Assembly (NCBI RefSeq): GCF_934309415.1
Contig: NZ_CAKRDI010000006.1
Coordinates: forward strand, 1 to 64,000
DNA from: an uncultured Mediterraneibacter sp.
GTDB taxonomy: Bacteria; Bacillota; Clostridia; Lachnospirales; Lachnospiraceae
Direction: 5' to 3'
DNA: 64,000 nt
Shown here: positions 24,810 to 33,354 of the stretch, one piece after another
Position numbering within the stretch: the stretch's first letter is position 1
Layout: the number at the start of each line of letters is the position of its first letter
The notes under the pieces: generated by a model
Database searches by the model: none
What the model saw: only the letters and a program-made list of their open reading frames with translations
Told to the model about the DNA's origin: nothing
Translations under genes and position numbers: made by a program

Positions 24810-25490
24810 TTATTTTACACCATATTTATCATAATATGCATCGATCGCTGCTTTTAATGTATCATCGATCACAACTTTTCCGTTGCACTCTTTATTGTAA
24901 AGGCACTCTACAACTTCTTCCATTGTTACGATCGCTGCTGTATCAAATCCGTAAAGATCTTTGATCTCATCCAGTGCGCACTTCTCTCCACCTTTTCCAA
25001 CTTCCATACGGTTCAGAGATACCATCAGTCCAACGATGGTCACATCTGCTGCACCTTTTACCTTCGGTACTGTCTCTTCCATGGACTTTCCGGATGTTGT
25101 AACATCTTCGATCATGATGACACGATCTCCGTCTTTTAATTTGCTTCCAAGGAAACTTCCCTTATCTGCGCCGTGATCTTTCTCTTCTTTACGGTCTGAG
25201 CAGTAACGTACTTCTTTTCCGTATAACTCGCTGTATGCGATCGCAGTAACAACACCAAGCGGAATTCCCTTATAAGCAGGTCCAAATAATACGTCAAAAT
25301 CATCTCCGTATGTGTCATGGATCGCTTTTGCATAATACTCTCCCAGTCTCTTGAGCTGTGATCCTGTTACATAAGCTCCTGCATTCATGAAAAATGGAGA
25401 CTTTCTTCCGCTCTTCAGTGTGAAATCACCGAACTTTAATACATCAGATTCTACCATAAATTCAATAAATTCTTTTTTATATGCTTCCAT
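24810..25490 (-). CDS. pyrE: Orotate phosphoribosyltransferase
   Basis: A 226-residue enzyme joining orotate to PRPP. It has FTLKSGRKSPFFMNAG, GPAYKGIPL, RKEEKDHG and the PRPP loop VIMIEDVTTSGKSMEE. GGAGGG precedes the chosen ATG, six codons inside the longest open frame. It follows pyrD by about 100 bp in the pyrF-K-D-E run. Confidence 0.96.
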   Translation of the reverse strand: MEAYKKEFIEFMVESDVLKFGDFTLKSGRKSPFFMNAGAYVTGSQLKRLGEYYAKAIHDTYGDDFDVLFGPAYKGIPLGVVTAIAYSELYGKEVRYCSDRKEEKDHGADKGSFLGSKLKDGDRVIMIEDVTTSGKSMEETVPKVKGAADVTIVGLMVSLNRMEVGKGGEKCALDEIKDLYGFDTAAIVTMEEVVECLYNKECNGKVVIDDTLKAAIDAYYDKYGVK

Positions 25491-25589
25491 CTTATAATCC
25501 CTCCGCACGTACAGGTTCTAACACCTTATTTTCTATTACTGTAAATTCTTTTCAATTTTAGCATATCAGATAGGAATTTTCAATTTATT

Positions 25590-26492
25590 CTATCGGACAA
25601 TTCCAACCATATCGGATACGTTCTCAAATCCGTTTTTCTTCATATATGCTTCGATTCCATCGATTACTTCCAGTGTCACTGCCGGATTGTGGAAGTTTGC
25701 TGTTCCTACAGAAACCGCACTTGCACCTGCAAGCAGGAATTCGATCGCATCTTCTGCACAGGAAATTCCACCCATACCGATGATCGGGATATTTACAGCC
25801 TGTGCAGCCTGGTAAACCATGCGTACTGCGATCGGCTTCACAATCGGTCCGGACACTCCACCTGTCTTATTCGCTACTGCAAATGTCTTTCTGTTGATAT
25901 CAATCTTCATACCTGTCAGTGTATTGATCAGAGAGATGGCATCTGCTCCACCTGCCTCTGCTGCTTTGGCAATCTCCGTGATATCTGTTACGTTCGGAGT
26001 CAGTTTCATGATGATCGGCTGTTTCGCGATCTTCTTGATCTGTGCTGTCAGCTCTTCCACATGGTGTGCATCCTGTCCAAACGCCAGGAATCCTGCGTTT
26101 ACATTCGGGCAGGAGATGTTGATCTCCATCATATCGATCGGCTCATCTGCAAGACGCTCCACTACTTCAAGATATTCTTCCGGAGCATGTCCACATACAT
26201 TTACAATGATCTTTGTGTCATATTTTTTTAAATACGGAATATCTCTCTTACAGAACAGGTCGATTCCCGGATTCTGAAGGCCGATGGCATTCATCATTCC
26301 GCCGTACACTTCTGCAACTCGTGGAGTCGGATTTCCCGGCCACGGTACATTCGCCACACCTTTGGTCGTTACTGCACCCAGTCTGTTCAGATCTACAAAC
26401 TCTGAAAATTCTTCACCGGAACCAAATGTTCCTGATGCTACTGTTACCGGATTCTTCCATTCTACACCGGCTATATTTACACTCATATTCAT
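25590..26492 (-). CDS. pyrD: Dihydroorotate dehydrogenase B, catalytic subunit
   Basis: A 300-residue FMN enzyme oxidising dihydroorotate to orotate. Visible are NPVTVASGTFGSG, the flavin region TTKGVANVPWPGNPTPR, the catalytic cysteine in EINISCPNVNAG, and PIIGMGGISCAEDAIEFLLAGA. It is class 1B because the electron-transfer subunit pyrK overlaps it by 1 bp. It works as a PyrD-PyrK complex using NAD+. Confidence 0.96.
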   Translation of the reverse strand: MNMSVNIAGVEWKNPVTVASGTFGSGEEFSEFVDLNRLGAVTTKGVANVPWPGNPTPRVAEVYGGMMNAIGLQNPGIDLFCKRDIPYLKKYDTKIIVNVCGHAPEEYLEVVERLADEPIDMMEINISCPNVNAGFLAFGQDAHHVEELTAQIKKIAKQPIIMKLTPNVTDITEIAKAAEAGGADAISLINTLTGMKIDINRKTFAVANKTGGVSGPIVKPIAVRMVYQAAQAVNIPIIGMGGISCAEDAIEFLLAGASAVSVGTANFHNPAVTLEVIDGIEAYMKKNGFENVSDMVGIVR

Positions 26493-27274
26493 CAGATTTC
26501 CACCTCCGTAGAAAGAAATACAGGTCCATCTTTACAGATTCTCTTATTATTTACATTACTGTGTGCATCTTTCTCTTTTGACTTGCAGACACAGGCAAGA
26601 CAGGCACCGATTCCACATGCCATTCTCTCTTCCAGTGAAATGTAGCATTCGATTCCGTTCTCTTCTGCATACTGTTTGATCGCACGGAGCATCGGAGTTG
26701 GTCCACAGGCATAGATCATATCTGCTTCCAGTACATTCTCACGGATCGCATCCATAACATTTCCCTTTGTTCCAACGCTTCCGTCTTCTGTAGAAATATA
26801 CAGTTCTCCATTCTGTTCAAACTCATTCTTAAGAAATGTCTGTGCATCACGGTATCCAACTACAATCTGCTTTTTCTCACAGTTCATCTGCTTTGCCAGC
26901 TCAAGGATCGGAGGAACACCGATTCCACCACCCATCAGAAAGACTTTCTTTCCTTCTGCTTTCTCATATGGGAATCCATTTCCAAGAGGTCCGATCACCG
27001 GAATGATATCTCCTGCCTTCAGTTTTGAAAATTCTTCGGTTCCTGTCTTCGGTCCTGTCACACGATATACAACTCGAAGTCTTCCGTTCTCTTTATCAAT
27101 CTCACAGATACTGATCGGACGCGGAAGAAGCTTGCTTCCATCTGTTGTATACATGGAAATAAACTGTCCCGGTTTTGCACTGGCTGCTGCCTGCGTACTG
27201 ATCCACATGCTGTAGATGCCGTCAGCCAGCTGTTCCTGAGAATATACTACGGCATTTTCTTTCTGCTTTGTCAT
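26492..27274 (-). CDS. pyrK: Dihydroorotate dehydrogenase B, electron transfer subunit
   Basis: A 260-residue FAD and [2Fe-2S] protein passing electrons from PyrD to NAD+. It has the FAD motif LPRPISICEID, the NAD region LMGGGIGVPPILELAK and YACGPTPMLRAI, and the cluster cysteines in MACGIGACLACVCKSKEK with a last Cys in KRICKDGPVF. It is followed tightly by pyrD. The upstream gap to pyrF holds a full repeat element. Confidence 0.96.
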   Translation of the reverse strand: MTKQKENAVVYSQEQLADGIYSMWISTQAAASAKPGQFISMYTTDGSKLLPRPISICEIDKENGRLRVVYRVTGPKTGTEEFSKLKAGDIIPVIGPLGNGFPYEKAEGKKVFLMGGGIGVPPILELAKQMNCEKKQIVVGYRDAQTFLKNEFEQNGELYISTEDGSVGTKGNVMDAIRENVLEADMIYACGPTPMLRAIKQYAEENGIECYISLEERMACGIGACLACVCKSKEKDAHSNVNNKRICKDGPVFLSTEVEI

Positions 27275-27309
27275 AAATTCACACTTTTCCTTTCATTTTA
27301 AGGCTATTT

Positions 27310-27452
27310 ATTACTGTTCACAGATGACCTGTAAACAGTAACGTATCTCGCCATTTAGAATCGCCTACAGCGATGGGCGAGATACATTCAGGCCAAAACT
27401 CACATCCTCATAGCTGATCAGCAGTGTGATCAGCTATGGAATGAACAGTAAC
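27310..27452 (+). repeat. Full-length three-hairpin element, copy 5 (forward), between pyrF and pyrK
   Basis: 143 bp from ATTACTGTTCACAG to ATGAACAGTAAC, flanked by perfect 8-bp repeats GGCTATTT (27302-27309 and 27453-27460). Hairpin 3 is CATAGCTGATCA / TGATCAGCTATG, a fully paired variant. It interrupts the pyr gene run, and so is probably transcribed in antisense to its forward orientation with pyrF. Confidence 0.95.
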
Positions 27453-27507
27453 GGCTATTTAACAGCTTCGCTCTGACTGAAAAGTACAGAGCGAAGCCAG
27501 AATTTTA

Positions 27508-28434
27508 TTATTTAGATGCAAGAGCCTCACCGATATCAGCGATCATAGCTTCTACAGCTGCTCTGGATGCATCTCCAAAGTTTTCAGCACCGAATTTTGT
27601 ATAAGCTTCCTGCTTATAAGCAGCGATGATTCCACGGGAGGAATTTACGATTGCACCAAGTCCGTCTTCATTGAAGAAGTGAACCAGATCTTTCCCTTTT
27701 CCACCCTGTGCGCCATATCCCGGTACAAGGATATATGACTTCGGCATAATCTCTCTGAGTACTTTACCCATCTCCGGATAAGTTGCTCCTACAACTGCTC
27801 CGATGTAGCTGTATTCATCTCCCATGCAGTCAGCTCCCCACTGAGCTACTTTTTCACCAACCCACTCGTAGAGCGGTCTTCCGTCGATGATTCTGTCCTG
27901 GAATTCTCCACTGGACGGATTAGATGTCTTAACGAGGATGAACAGACCTTTCTTCTCTGCCTTACATACATCGATAAATGGATTTACACCGTCAGATCCA
28001 AGATATGGGTTTACTGTAGCGAAATCTTCTCCAAACGGAACATACTCTTTGCTTCCAACTTTTACTTTTCCAAGATGTGCTGTTGCGTATGCTGCGGATG
28101 TAGAACCGATATCTCCTCTTTTTACATCTCCGATGATCACAAGATCTTTAGATTTACAGTAATCTACTGTCTTCTTGAATGCCATCAGTCCCGGAATACC
28201 GAACTGCTCGTACATCGCAATCTGTGGTTTTACTGCCGGAATCAGGTCATATGTCTTATCTACGATTTCTTTGTTGAACTGCCATACAGCTTCTGCTGCT
28301 CCTTCGAGCGTCTCGCCGTATTCGGCATAAGCTTTATCTAATACATGCTGCGGAATATAATTCAGCATCGGATCCAGTCCTACTACGATCGGAGCCCCTG
28401 TTTTTTTAATCTTTTCAACCAGTTTGTTAATCAT
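27508..28434 (-). CDS. pyrF: Orotidine-5'-phosphate decarboxylase (type 2)
   Basis: A 308-residue enzyme making UMP from OMP. The type 2 (PyrF subfamily 2) layout is shown by its length, VVGLDPMLNYIP at the N-terminus, the catalytic DVKRGDIGSTSAAYA and GYGAQGGKGKDLVHFF with NSSRGIIAAY. It leads the pyrF-K-D-E run. I see neither a PyrR-type attenuator nor a clear promoter in the 317 bp upstream. Confidence 0.95.
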   Translation of the reverse strand: MINKLVEKIKKTGAPIVVGLDPMLNYIPQHVLDKAYAEYGETLEGAAEAVWQFNKEIVDKTYDLIPAVKPQIAMYEQFGIPGLMAFKKTVDYCKSKDLVIIGDVKRGDIGSTSAAYATAHLGKVKVGSKEYVPFGEDFATVNPYLGSDGVNPFIDVCKAEKKGLFILVKTSNPSSGEFQDRIIDGRPLYEWVGEKVAQWGADCMGDEYSYIGAVVGATYPEMGKVLREIMPKSYILVPGYGAQGGKGKDLVHFFNEDGLGAIVNSSRGIIAAYKQEAYTKFGAENFGDASRAAVEAMIADIGEALASK

Positions 28435-28623
28435 TGTTCATTCCTCCATCTTTTCTCTGCTGCTGTTCACAGGTCCTCTGTGACCGGCGGCGTTTCTACC
28501 ATCCACTCCAATAATGGCTGTCTCTTCCAAAAGTATCCAACGCATTCGTGTTGTTTCGGAGTTTTACAGCTTCTATCATACCATACTATGAAGCAATTGC
28601 ACAATAAAAGAAAGGGAGAAGTT
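28435..28623. other. Gap upstream of pyrF
   Basis: No gene is seen. GCTGCTGTTCACAGGTCCTCTGTGACCGGC at 28459 onward resembles a decayed hairpin 1. The pyrF promoter is expected here, but I cannot place it with confidence. Confidence 0.4.
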
Positions 28624-28696
28624 GAGATACATTCAGGACAAAACGTGCATCCTCCATGTCAATCAGCGGAGTGATTGACATGGGAGTGAACCGTAG
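28624..28696 (+). repeat. Fragment of the three-hairpin element
   Basis: GAGATACATTCAGGAC, the linker GTGCATCCTC, a complete hairpin 3 (CCATGTCAATCA / TGATTGACATGG) and GTGAACCGTAGC. The left half is missing. Confidence 0.8.
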
Positions 28697-28751
28697 CCAT
28701 CCCTCTCTATTAAGATTGATATGAGAACGAACGATGATCAAACGCCTTTCC

Positions 28752-29222
28752 TTACATAAGAAGTTCCTGCAGTCCTCCCGGTACCAGCAATGAAAACGGA
28801 TAAAACGGGAGATTCCTCATCACCCCAAACAGCAGGACAAAAACCAGCACCGCGATCAACATTTTTTCATTGATCCTGCAATCCACGTGATTTCCACCGG
28901 TCCAGATCCAGTCAATTGCTCTGGCTGCAATATAAAGTCCGATAAACGGAAGTAGTACCACCGTCACCGGATTGTAACAAAACGCTTTCAAAAACTGCCC
29001 ATGCAAAATGGAATAACAGGCTCTTCCCGTTCCACATCCCGGACAATAAAATCCTGTCATCAGATAAAAAATGCACGGCAATGGATATTGATGTGGATTA
29101 TGAAAATATAAATATACTGTCGCGATTCCTGCCAACAGCACAATGATTCCCGCCAGCAACACCCGCGCACTTCTCTTTTCCCGAAGAAGTCTTCTGCTCT
29201 GAATTTGAACTTCTCTTTTCAT
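28752..29222 (-). CDS. DUF2752 membrane protein
   Basis: A 156-residue protein with the DUF2752 hallmark: a membrane segment, then CIFYLMTGFYCPGCGTGRAC and a second segment with NPVTVVLLPFIGLY. A further hydrophobic span closes it (MLIAVLVFVLLFGVM). The CPGCG motif is the family mark; its role is unknown. It lies downstream of the zinc-ribbon/dispanin gene. DUF2752 and CD225/dispanin genes are often neighbours, which supports a shared membrane role. No good ribosome site is seen before the ATG. Confidence 0.88.
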   Translation of the reverse strand: MKREVQIQSRRLLREKRSARVLLAGIIVLLAGIATVYLYFHNPHQYPLPCIFYLMTGFYCPGCGTGRACYSILHGQFLKAFCYNPVTVVLLPFIGLYIAARAIDWIWTGGNHVDCRINEKMLIAVLVFVLLFGVMRNLPFYPFSLLVPGGLQELLM

Positions 29223-29235
29223 CTTTTATACTACT

Positions 29236-29283
29236 AAAGTGTGCCTTAAAAATGCTTTCTGTAAGATTTTTAAGACACACTTT
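29236..29283. repeat. Palindromic copy of the second repeat family
   Basis: AAAGTGTGCCTTAAAAAT / ATTTTTAAGACACACTTT with the middle GCTTTCTGTAAG. This is the clearest complete palindrome of the family. It lies between the dispanin-like and DUF2752 genes. Confidence 0.8.
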
Positions 29284-29301
29284 AAACCTCTGCTATATTT
29301 T

Positions 29302-30213
29302 TTAATAGTAATAATACTCGCCGACAATTCCCGTCATTCCAAGCATAAATGTAATGATATTTACAATGATACCAACCGCAAATGCAACAATGATCCAGAT
29401 CTTCGCATTCTTTGCTGCATGCTGGGCTTCTTCTATATTTCCTGCTGCCATTGCACTGTTGATCTTTGCTGAAAATACAATTGCAACAATACCAAACGGA
29501 AGGCAACAGCATACCGTTGAGATAATAGAAAGCACAAGGTACGGAACCCAGTTGAGCGGTTTCTGCTGATTATAGTTCGGCTGGTTGTAATTCTGACCAT
29601 AATTTGGCTGGCCGTAATTTGCCTGATTATAATTATTATAGCCATTCTGGTTGTAACCATTCTGATCATAATTGTTCTGGCCGTAATTATTCTGACCGTA
29701 TCCCTGCTGGTTATAATCATTTTGACCATAGTTCTGCTGGCTGTAAGGAGCCTGGTTATTGCTCTGCTGACCGTACTGATATTCATTTGCGGTTTGCTCT
29801 GCCGGATGTTCCTGCGTTACTACCTCTGCGGCAACCTGACTGTTGTCCTGTGGCTGTTCTGATACTGTTTCTTCTACAGCAACTGTATCTACTATATCCT
29901 GCGCCGTTTCACCAGTCACTTCTTCTGATTCCATTCCCGGCACATTGGCAGTTTCTGCTGTCTTTGTTTCCTCTTCTGCTTCTATCGGCTGTTCTGTTGT
30001 TGTATTTGTAACTGTTTCTTCTGCCTGCAGTCCTTCTGTTATTTTTTCTTCAGCCATTCCAGCCTCTGTGTTCACAGTCTGCTGTGTCTGACTCGCTGCT
30101 TCCTGAGAAGGTGCCTGCATATGTGTTGCTCCGGGTACCGGCTGTTTCGCTCCGCAATGTGGGCAGAACTTTGCGCCATCCGGTACTTCCTGATAACAAT
30201 TAATACAATTCAT
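29302..30213 (-). CDS. Zinc-ribbon, Q/N/Y-rich, CD225/dispanin-like membrane protein
   Basis: A 303-residue modular protein. Residues 1-25 form a zinc ribbon (MNCINCYQEV...FCPHCGAK). About 110 acidic, Thr/Glu/Gln-rich residues follow. Residues about 140-220 are a low-complexity, prion-like stretch built from N, Q, Y and G (units such as YGQNNYGQNNYDQNGYNQNG). The last 85 residues hold two membrane spans around a loop with INSAMAAGNIEEAQHAAKNA, the CD225/dispanin pattern. GAGGT precedes the start. The membrane end anchors it and the rest should lie in the cytoplasm. Function unknown. Confidence 0.88.
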   Translation of the reverse strand: MNCINCYQEVPDGAKFCPHCGAKQPVPGATHMQAPSQEAASQTQQTVNTEAGMAEEKITEGLQAEETVTNTTTEQPIEAEEETKTAETANVPGMESEEVTGETAQDIVDTVAVEETVSEQPQDNSQVAAEVVTQEHPAEQTANEYQYGQQSNNQAPYSQQNYGQNDYNQQGYGQNNYGQNNYDQNGYNQNGYNNYNQANYGQPNYGQNYNQPNYNQQKPLNWVPYLVLSIISTVCCCLPFGIVAIVFSAKINSAMAAGNIEEAQHAAKNAKIWIIVAFAVGIIVNIITFMLGMTGIVGEYYYY

Positions 30214-30316
30214 CTGTCATACCTCGCTCTCATCGTTATTTGTATCATCTTCTTAATTCTGTTCATTCCCTGTCAATTCCTGTATCGACTGACAGAAAGA
30301 ATGTACATTTTAATTT

Positions 30317-30388
30317 GAATGTATCTCCCCTGCTCCATAAATCATTCAAAGTGGTTTGATACGTTACTGTTTTTTATTATAACAGTAA
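30317..30388 (-). repeat. Decayed three-hairpin element fragment
   Basis: GAATGTATCTC... GATACGTTACTGTTTTTTAT-ATAACAGTAA keeps the hairpin 2 edges and a rough hairpin 1. It lies downstream of the GTPase-nuclease gene. Confidence 0.55.
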
Positions 30389-30450
30389 AAAGTTAAGAAT
30401 TTTTGAATTTTTCATGTTTTTACATGTAATTTCCATTTATTCTGTCATCG

Positions 30451-33234
30451 TCAATCCCTTACAGTCTGCCTGTTCTCACCCAGACGTACCTTCTCCATCT
30501 CTTCCGCTGTCTCATCATCCAGATAATCAAACAGATAATTCTTCAATATCATCCTCTTCCCAAGATGCTCGCCTCTTAACTCCTGAAGTGCATACTCTAC
30601 TTCCTCTTTCAGTCCCGGTGCTGACATGCGATGTGCTCCCTGGCCTAGAATGATCACCTGCTCCAGGCCATCCGATGTAGCAACTGTCACATCCGCATTC
30701 TTTGCAATCTTCCGCACTGTTTTCTCTATGTACTGATCCGCTGTCTCTGCTTCCTTCGTATACACAATATGAATGTTATGATATTTCATGATTTCGCCCG
30801 GATTTCCTTCCACCTTATAAGCATCATAAACCAGAATCAGCGTACATTTCCTGTATCCCTGATAATTGCAGAGTATATCCGCCAGCTTTCCACGGGCTGC
30901 TCCGATGTCTCTCTCGGAAAGTTCCCTCAGTTCATCCCAGGAGAAAATAATATTATATCCATCCACCAGAAGATATTCTTCTTTTCCGCTCTTCTCTCTG
31001 CGACGTGATTCCCACTTTGGATCAGCATAAGCACTGCCCGCTTCTCTGCCCACGGTGCTTTCCGCATAATTTTTTTTGCTGTTCTTTCCTGCACGGACTG
31101 TGACAGGAGACTGATTTCTTACCGGATCCGGTGTTCTCACATAAATGGCATCCAGCTCTTCCTGTGTCAGTTCAATGTTGGAATGTCGTCTCTTTGGAAG
31201 TGTAACCTCCATCGCTTCTACTGCGGTTCCCTGATCCAGTGTACTCTCCATGTGCATGTACTCTTCCACTTCGTCCCATTCCACTACAAATCCGGCACCA
31301 TGCGCACAGAAAACAGAACCGGTTGGATTCGCAAGATCTGCTTCTGAATCATACGTGGAAGCAGCCAGTACTTCTTCCTGATTGTGGCAGACATCATATC
31401 CTTTTAATGTCAGTGCAATCTTTCCTCTTCCACCCGTATACGCGATCAGATCTTTCTGATAACCGCTCATCGTTGAAACCGGTGCACTTCCTGTCAGAAT
31501 GGTCATCTCTCCATCCACCAGCGGTGATTCAAATTTCCCGAACTGATTCTGAATATCCGTCATGGCCCGTCCTACATTTTCCGATGGAAGTTCGATGCGG
31601 AATTCATAATAGGGCTCCAGCAAAATACTTTCTGCCTTTTTCAGTCCCTGTCTTACCGCACGGTATGTTGCCTGGCGGAAGTCCCCGCCTTCTGTATGCT
31701 TCAGATGTGCACGTCCGGAGGTCAGTGTAATCTTCAAATCTGTTACCGCTGAACCAGTCAGTACTCCTTTGTGTTCTTTCTCTTCCAGATGTGTCAGCAC
31801 AAGACGCTGCCAGTTGCGATCCAGCACATCTTCGCTGCACTCTGCCGCATACTGCATACCGGAACCACGTTCGCCCGGTTCGATCCGCAGATGCACCTCC
31901 GCATAATGACGAAGCGGTTCAAAATGTCCCACTCCCTCTACCGGAGCCGTGATTGTTTCTTTATAAACAATACTCCCTTCTCCAAACTGAACCAGCACAC
32001 CATAACGTTCTTTGATCATTCTCTGAAGAATCTCGATCTGAACATCGCCCATCAGCTGAATGTGAATCTCCGCACTCTTTTCATCCCAGACAATATGAAG
32101 TTCCGGTTCTTCCTCTTCCAGTATTCTGAGATTCTGAAGCATCGTATGAACATTACAGTCATCCGGTAAAATCAATCGATACGTCAGAACAGGTTCGAGA
32201 ACAGGAAGTTCTGACTCCGGTTCTGTTCCAAGTCCCTGTCCCGGATGTGTCTGTTCCAGTCCGGTTACAGCACAGACTCTTCCTGCCTCTGCTTCCTGTA
32301 CCGCTTCAAATTTTTCGCCTGAATAAATTCGGATCTGGTTGATCTTTTCACCTGTCCCATTCATTACATCTTTTACCTTCAGTACTCCGCCGGTAACTTT
32401 CAGATACGTCAGACGGTTTCCCTGCGGGTCTCTTGCAATCTTATAAACCTTTGCGCCAAACTCGTTCGGATATGTCTTCTGTTTCTGATAAATGCAGATT
32501 CCCTGCAGTAGTTCTTCCACGCCTTCTGATTTCAGCGCCGAGCCAAAGTAGCATGGGAAGACTTTCCTTTCCGTCACCGCATCCTGTACTCTCTCCAGTG
32601 AAATCTTTCCGCTCTCAAGATACGCTTCCATCATCTCATCATCACAGACAGCCAGTTCTTCCAACACATCTTCCGATACATTCCCATCAGAACTTAAGAA
32701 AAGTTTTCCACATTCGTCCTCTGTTTTCGGAACGATATCCACAAACGGAATAACATTATCCCCAAATCTTTTTCTCAATTCCTGCAGAAGTTTTTTACGA
32801 TCTGTTCCTTCCTGATCCATCTTATTCACAAAAAGGAATGTTGGGATGTGATATCTTTTTAATAACCTCCACAGAGTCTGTGTATGTCCCTGGACCCCGT
32901 CTGCTCCGCTGATCAGAAGCACAGCACAGTCCAGTACCTGCAGAACACGCTCCATCTCTGCTGAGAAATCCACATGCCCCGGTGTATCCAGCAGTGTAAG
33001 ATTCACATCCTGATACTTTAACACTGCCTGCTTTGAAAAAATCGTGATGCCACGTTCCCGCTCCATTGCATCTGTGTCAAGAAACGCATCCTTATGATCC
33101 ACGCGTCCTAATTTTCTGATTGCTCCTCCAAGATACAGAAGACTCTCTGACAGAGTTGTCTTTCCTGCATCTACATGAGCCAGCAATCCCACATTCATAT
33201 ATCTTTCTGATCTGTTCTCAGAATTCACACTCAT
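30451..33234 (-). CDS. Tet(M)-like translational GTPase fused to a Rae1/YacP-like NYN nuclease
   Basis: A 927-residue fusion. The N-terminal part is an EF-G/Tet(M)-type GTPase: G1 AHVDAGKTT (19-27), RGITI (61-65), DTPGH (83-87) and NKMD (137-140), then the OB and EF-G domains III-V up to about residue 690. A linker leads to a NYN domain (about 752-890) very like Bacillus Rae1/YacP: LLVDGYNII, LVYDAYKVEG, YTKEAETADQYIEK, VATSDGLEQ, with acidic D758, D804, D833 and D855. Tet(M)'s YSPVS loop is replaced by HLKHTEGGDF, arguing against tetracycline resistance. GAGGGAG precedes the chosen ATG, 21 codons inside the open frame. Rae1 cuts mRNA in the ribosomal A site, so the fusion suggests ribosome-directed cleavage; that is inference. 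Confidence 0.88.
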   Translation of the reverse strand: MSVNSENRSERYMNVGLLAHVDAGKTTLSESLLYLGGAIRKLGRVDHKDAFLDTDAMERERGITIFSKQAVLKYQDVNLTLLDTPGHVDFSAEMERVLQVLDCAVLLISGADGVQGHTQTLWRLLKRYHIPTFLFVNKMDQEGTDRKKLLQELRKRFGDNVIPFVDIVPKTEDECGKLFLSSDGNVSEDVLEELAVCDDEMMEAYLESGKISLERVQDAVTERKVFPCYFGSALKSEGVEELLQGICIYQKQKTYPNEFGAKVYKIARDPQGNRLTYLKVTGGVLKVKDVMNGTGEKINQIRIYSGEKFEAVQEAEAGRVCAVTGLEQTHPGQGLGTEPESELPVLEPVLTYRLILPDDCNVHTMLQNLRILEEEEPELHIVWDEKSAEIHIQLMGDVQIEILQRMIKERYGVLVQFGEGSIVYKETITAPVEGVGHFEPLRHYAEVHLRIEPGERGSGMQYAAECSEDVLDRNWQRLVLTHLEEKEHKGVLTGSAVTDLKITLTSGRAHLKHTEGGDFRQATYRAVRQGLKKAESILLEPYYEFRIELPSENVGRAMTDIQNQFGKFESPLVDGEMTILTGSAPVSTMSGYQKDLIAYTGGRGKIALTLKGYDVCHNQEEVLAASTYDSEADLANPTGSVFCAHGAGFVVEWDEVEEYMHMESTLDQGTAVEAMEVTLPKRRHSNIELTQEELDAIYVRTPDPVRNQSPVTVRAGKNSKKNYAESTVGREAGSAYADPKWESRRREKSGKEEYLLVDGYNIIFSWDELRELSERDIGAARGKLADILCNYQGYRKCTLILVYDAYKVEGNPGEIMKYHNIHIVYTKEAETADQYIEKTVRKIAKNADVTVATSDGLEQVIILGQGAHRMSAPGLKEEVEYALQELRGEHLGKRMILKNYLFDYLDDETAEEMEKVRLGENRQTVRD

Positions 33235-33354
33235 TGAACCGAACTCCCTCTTTCTTTTACTTTTATTGAAAACAACCGGATAGTTACTTTTCCGCAAACT
33301 ATCCGGCTGATTGTAATTCTATATTTAATAATACCACAAATCCAATTACCGTTT

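Noticed and set aside
30451..33234. Tetracycline resistance protein of the Tet(M) class
   Set aside because: The fold is related, but the domain IV loop needed by Tet(M) is different and a nuclease domain is fused on; a resistance call is not supported.
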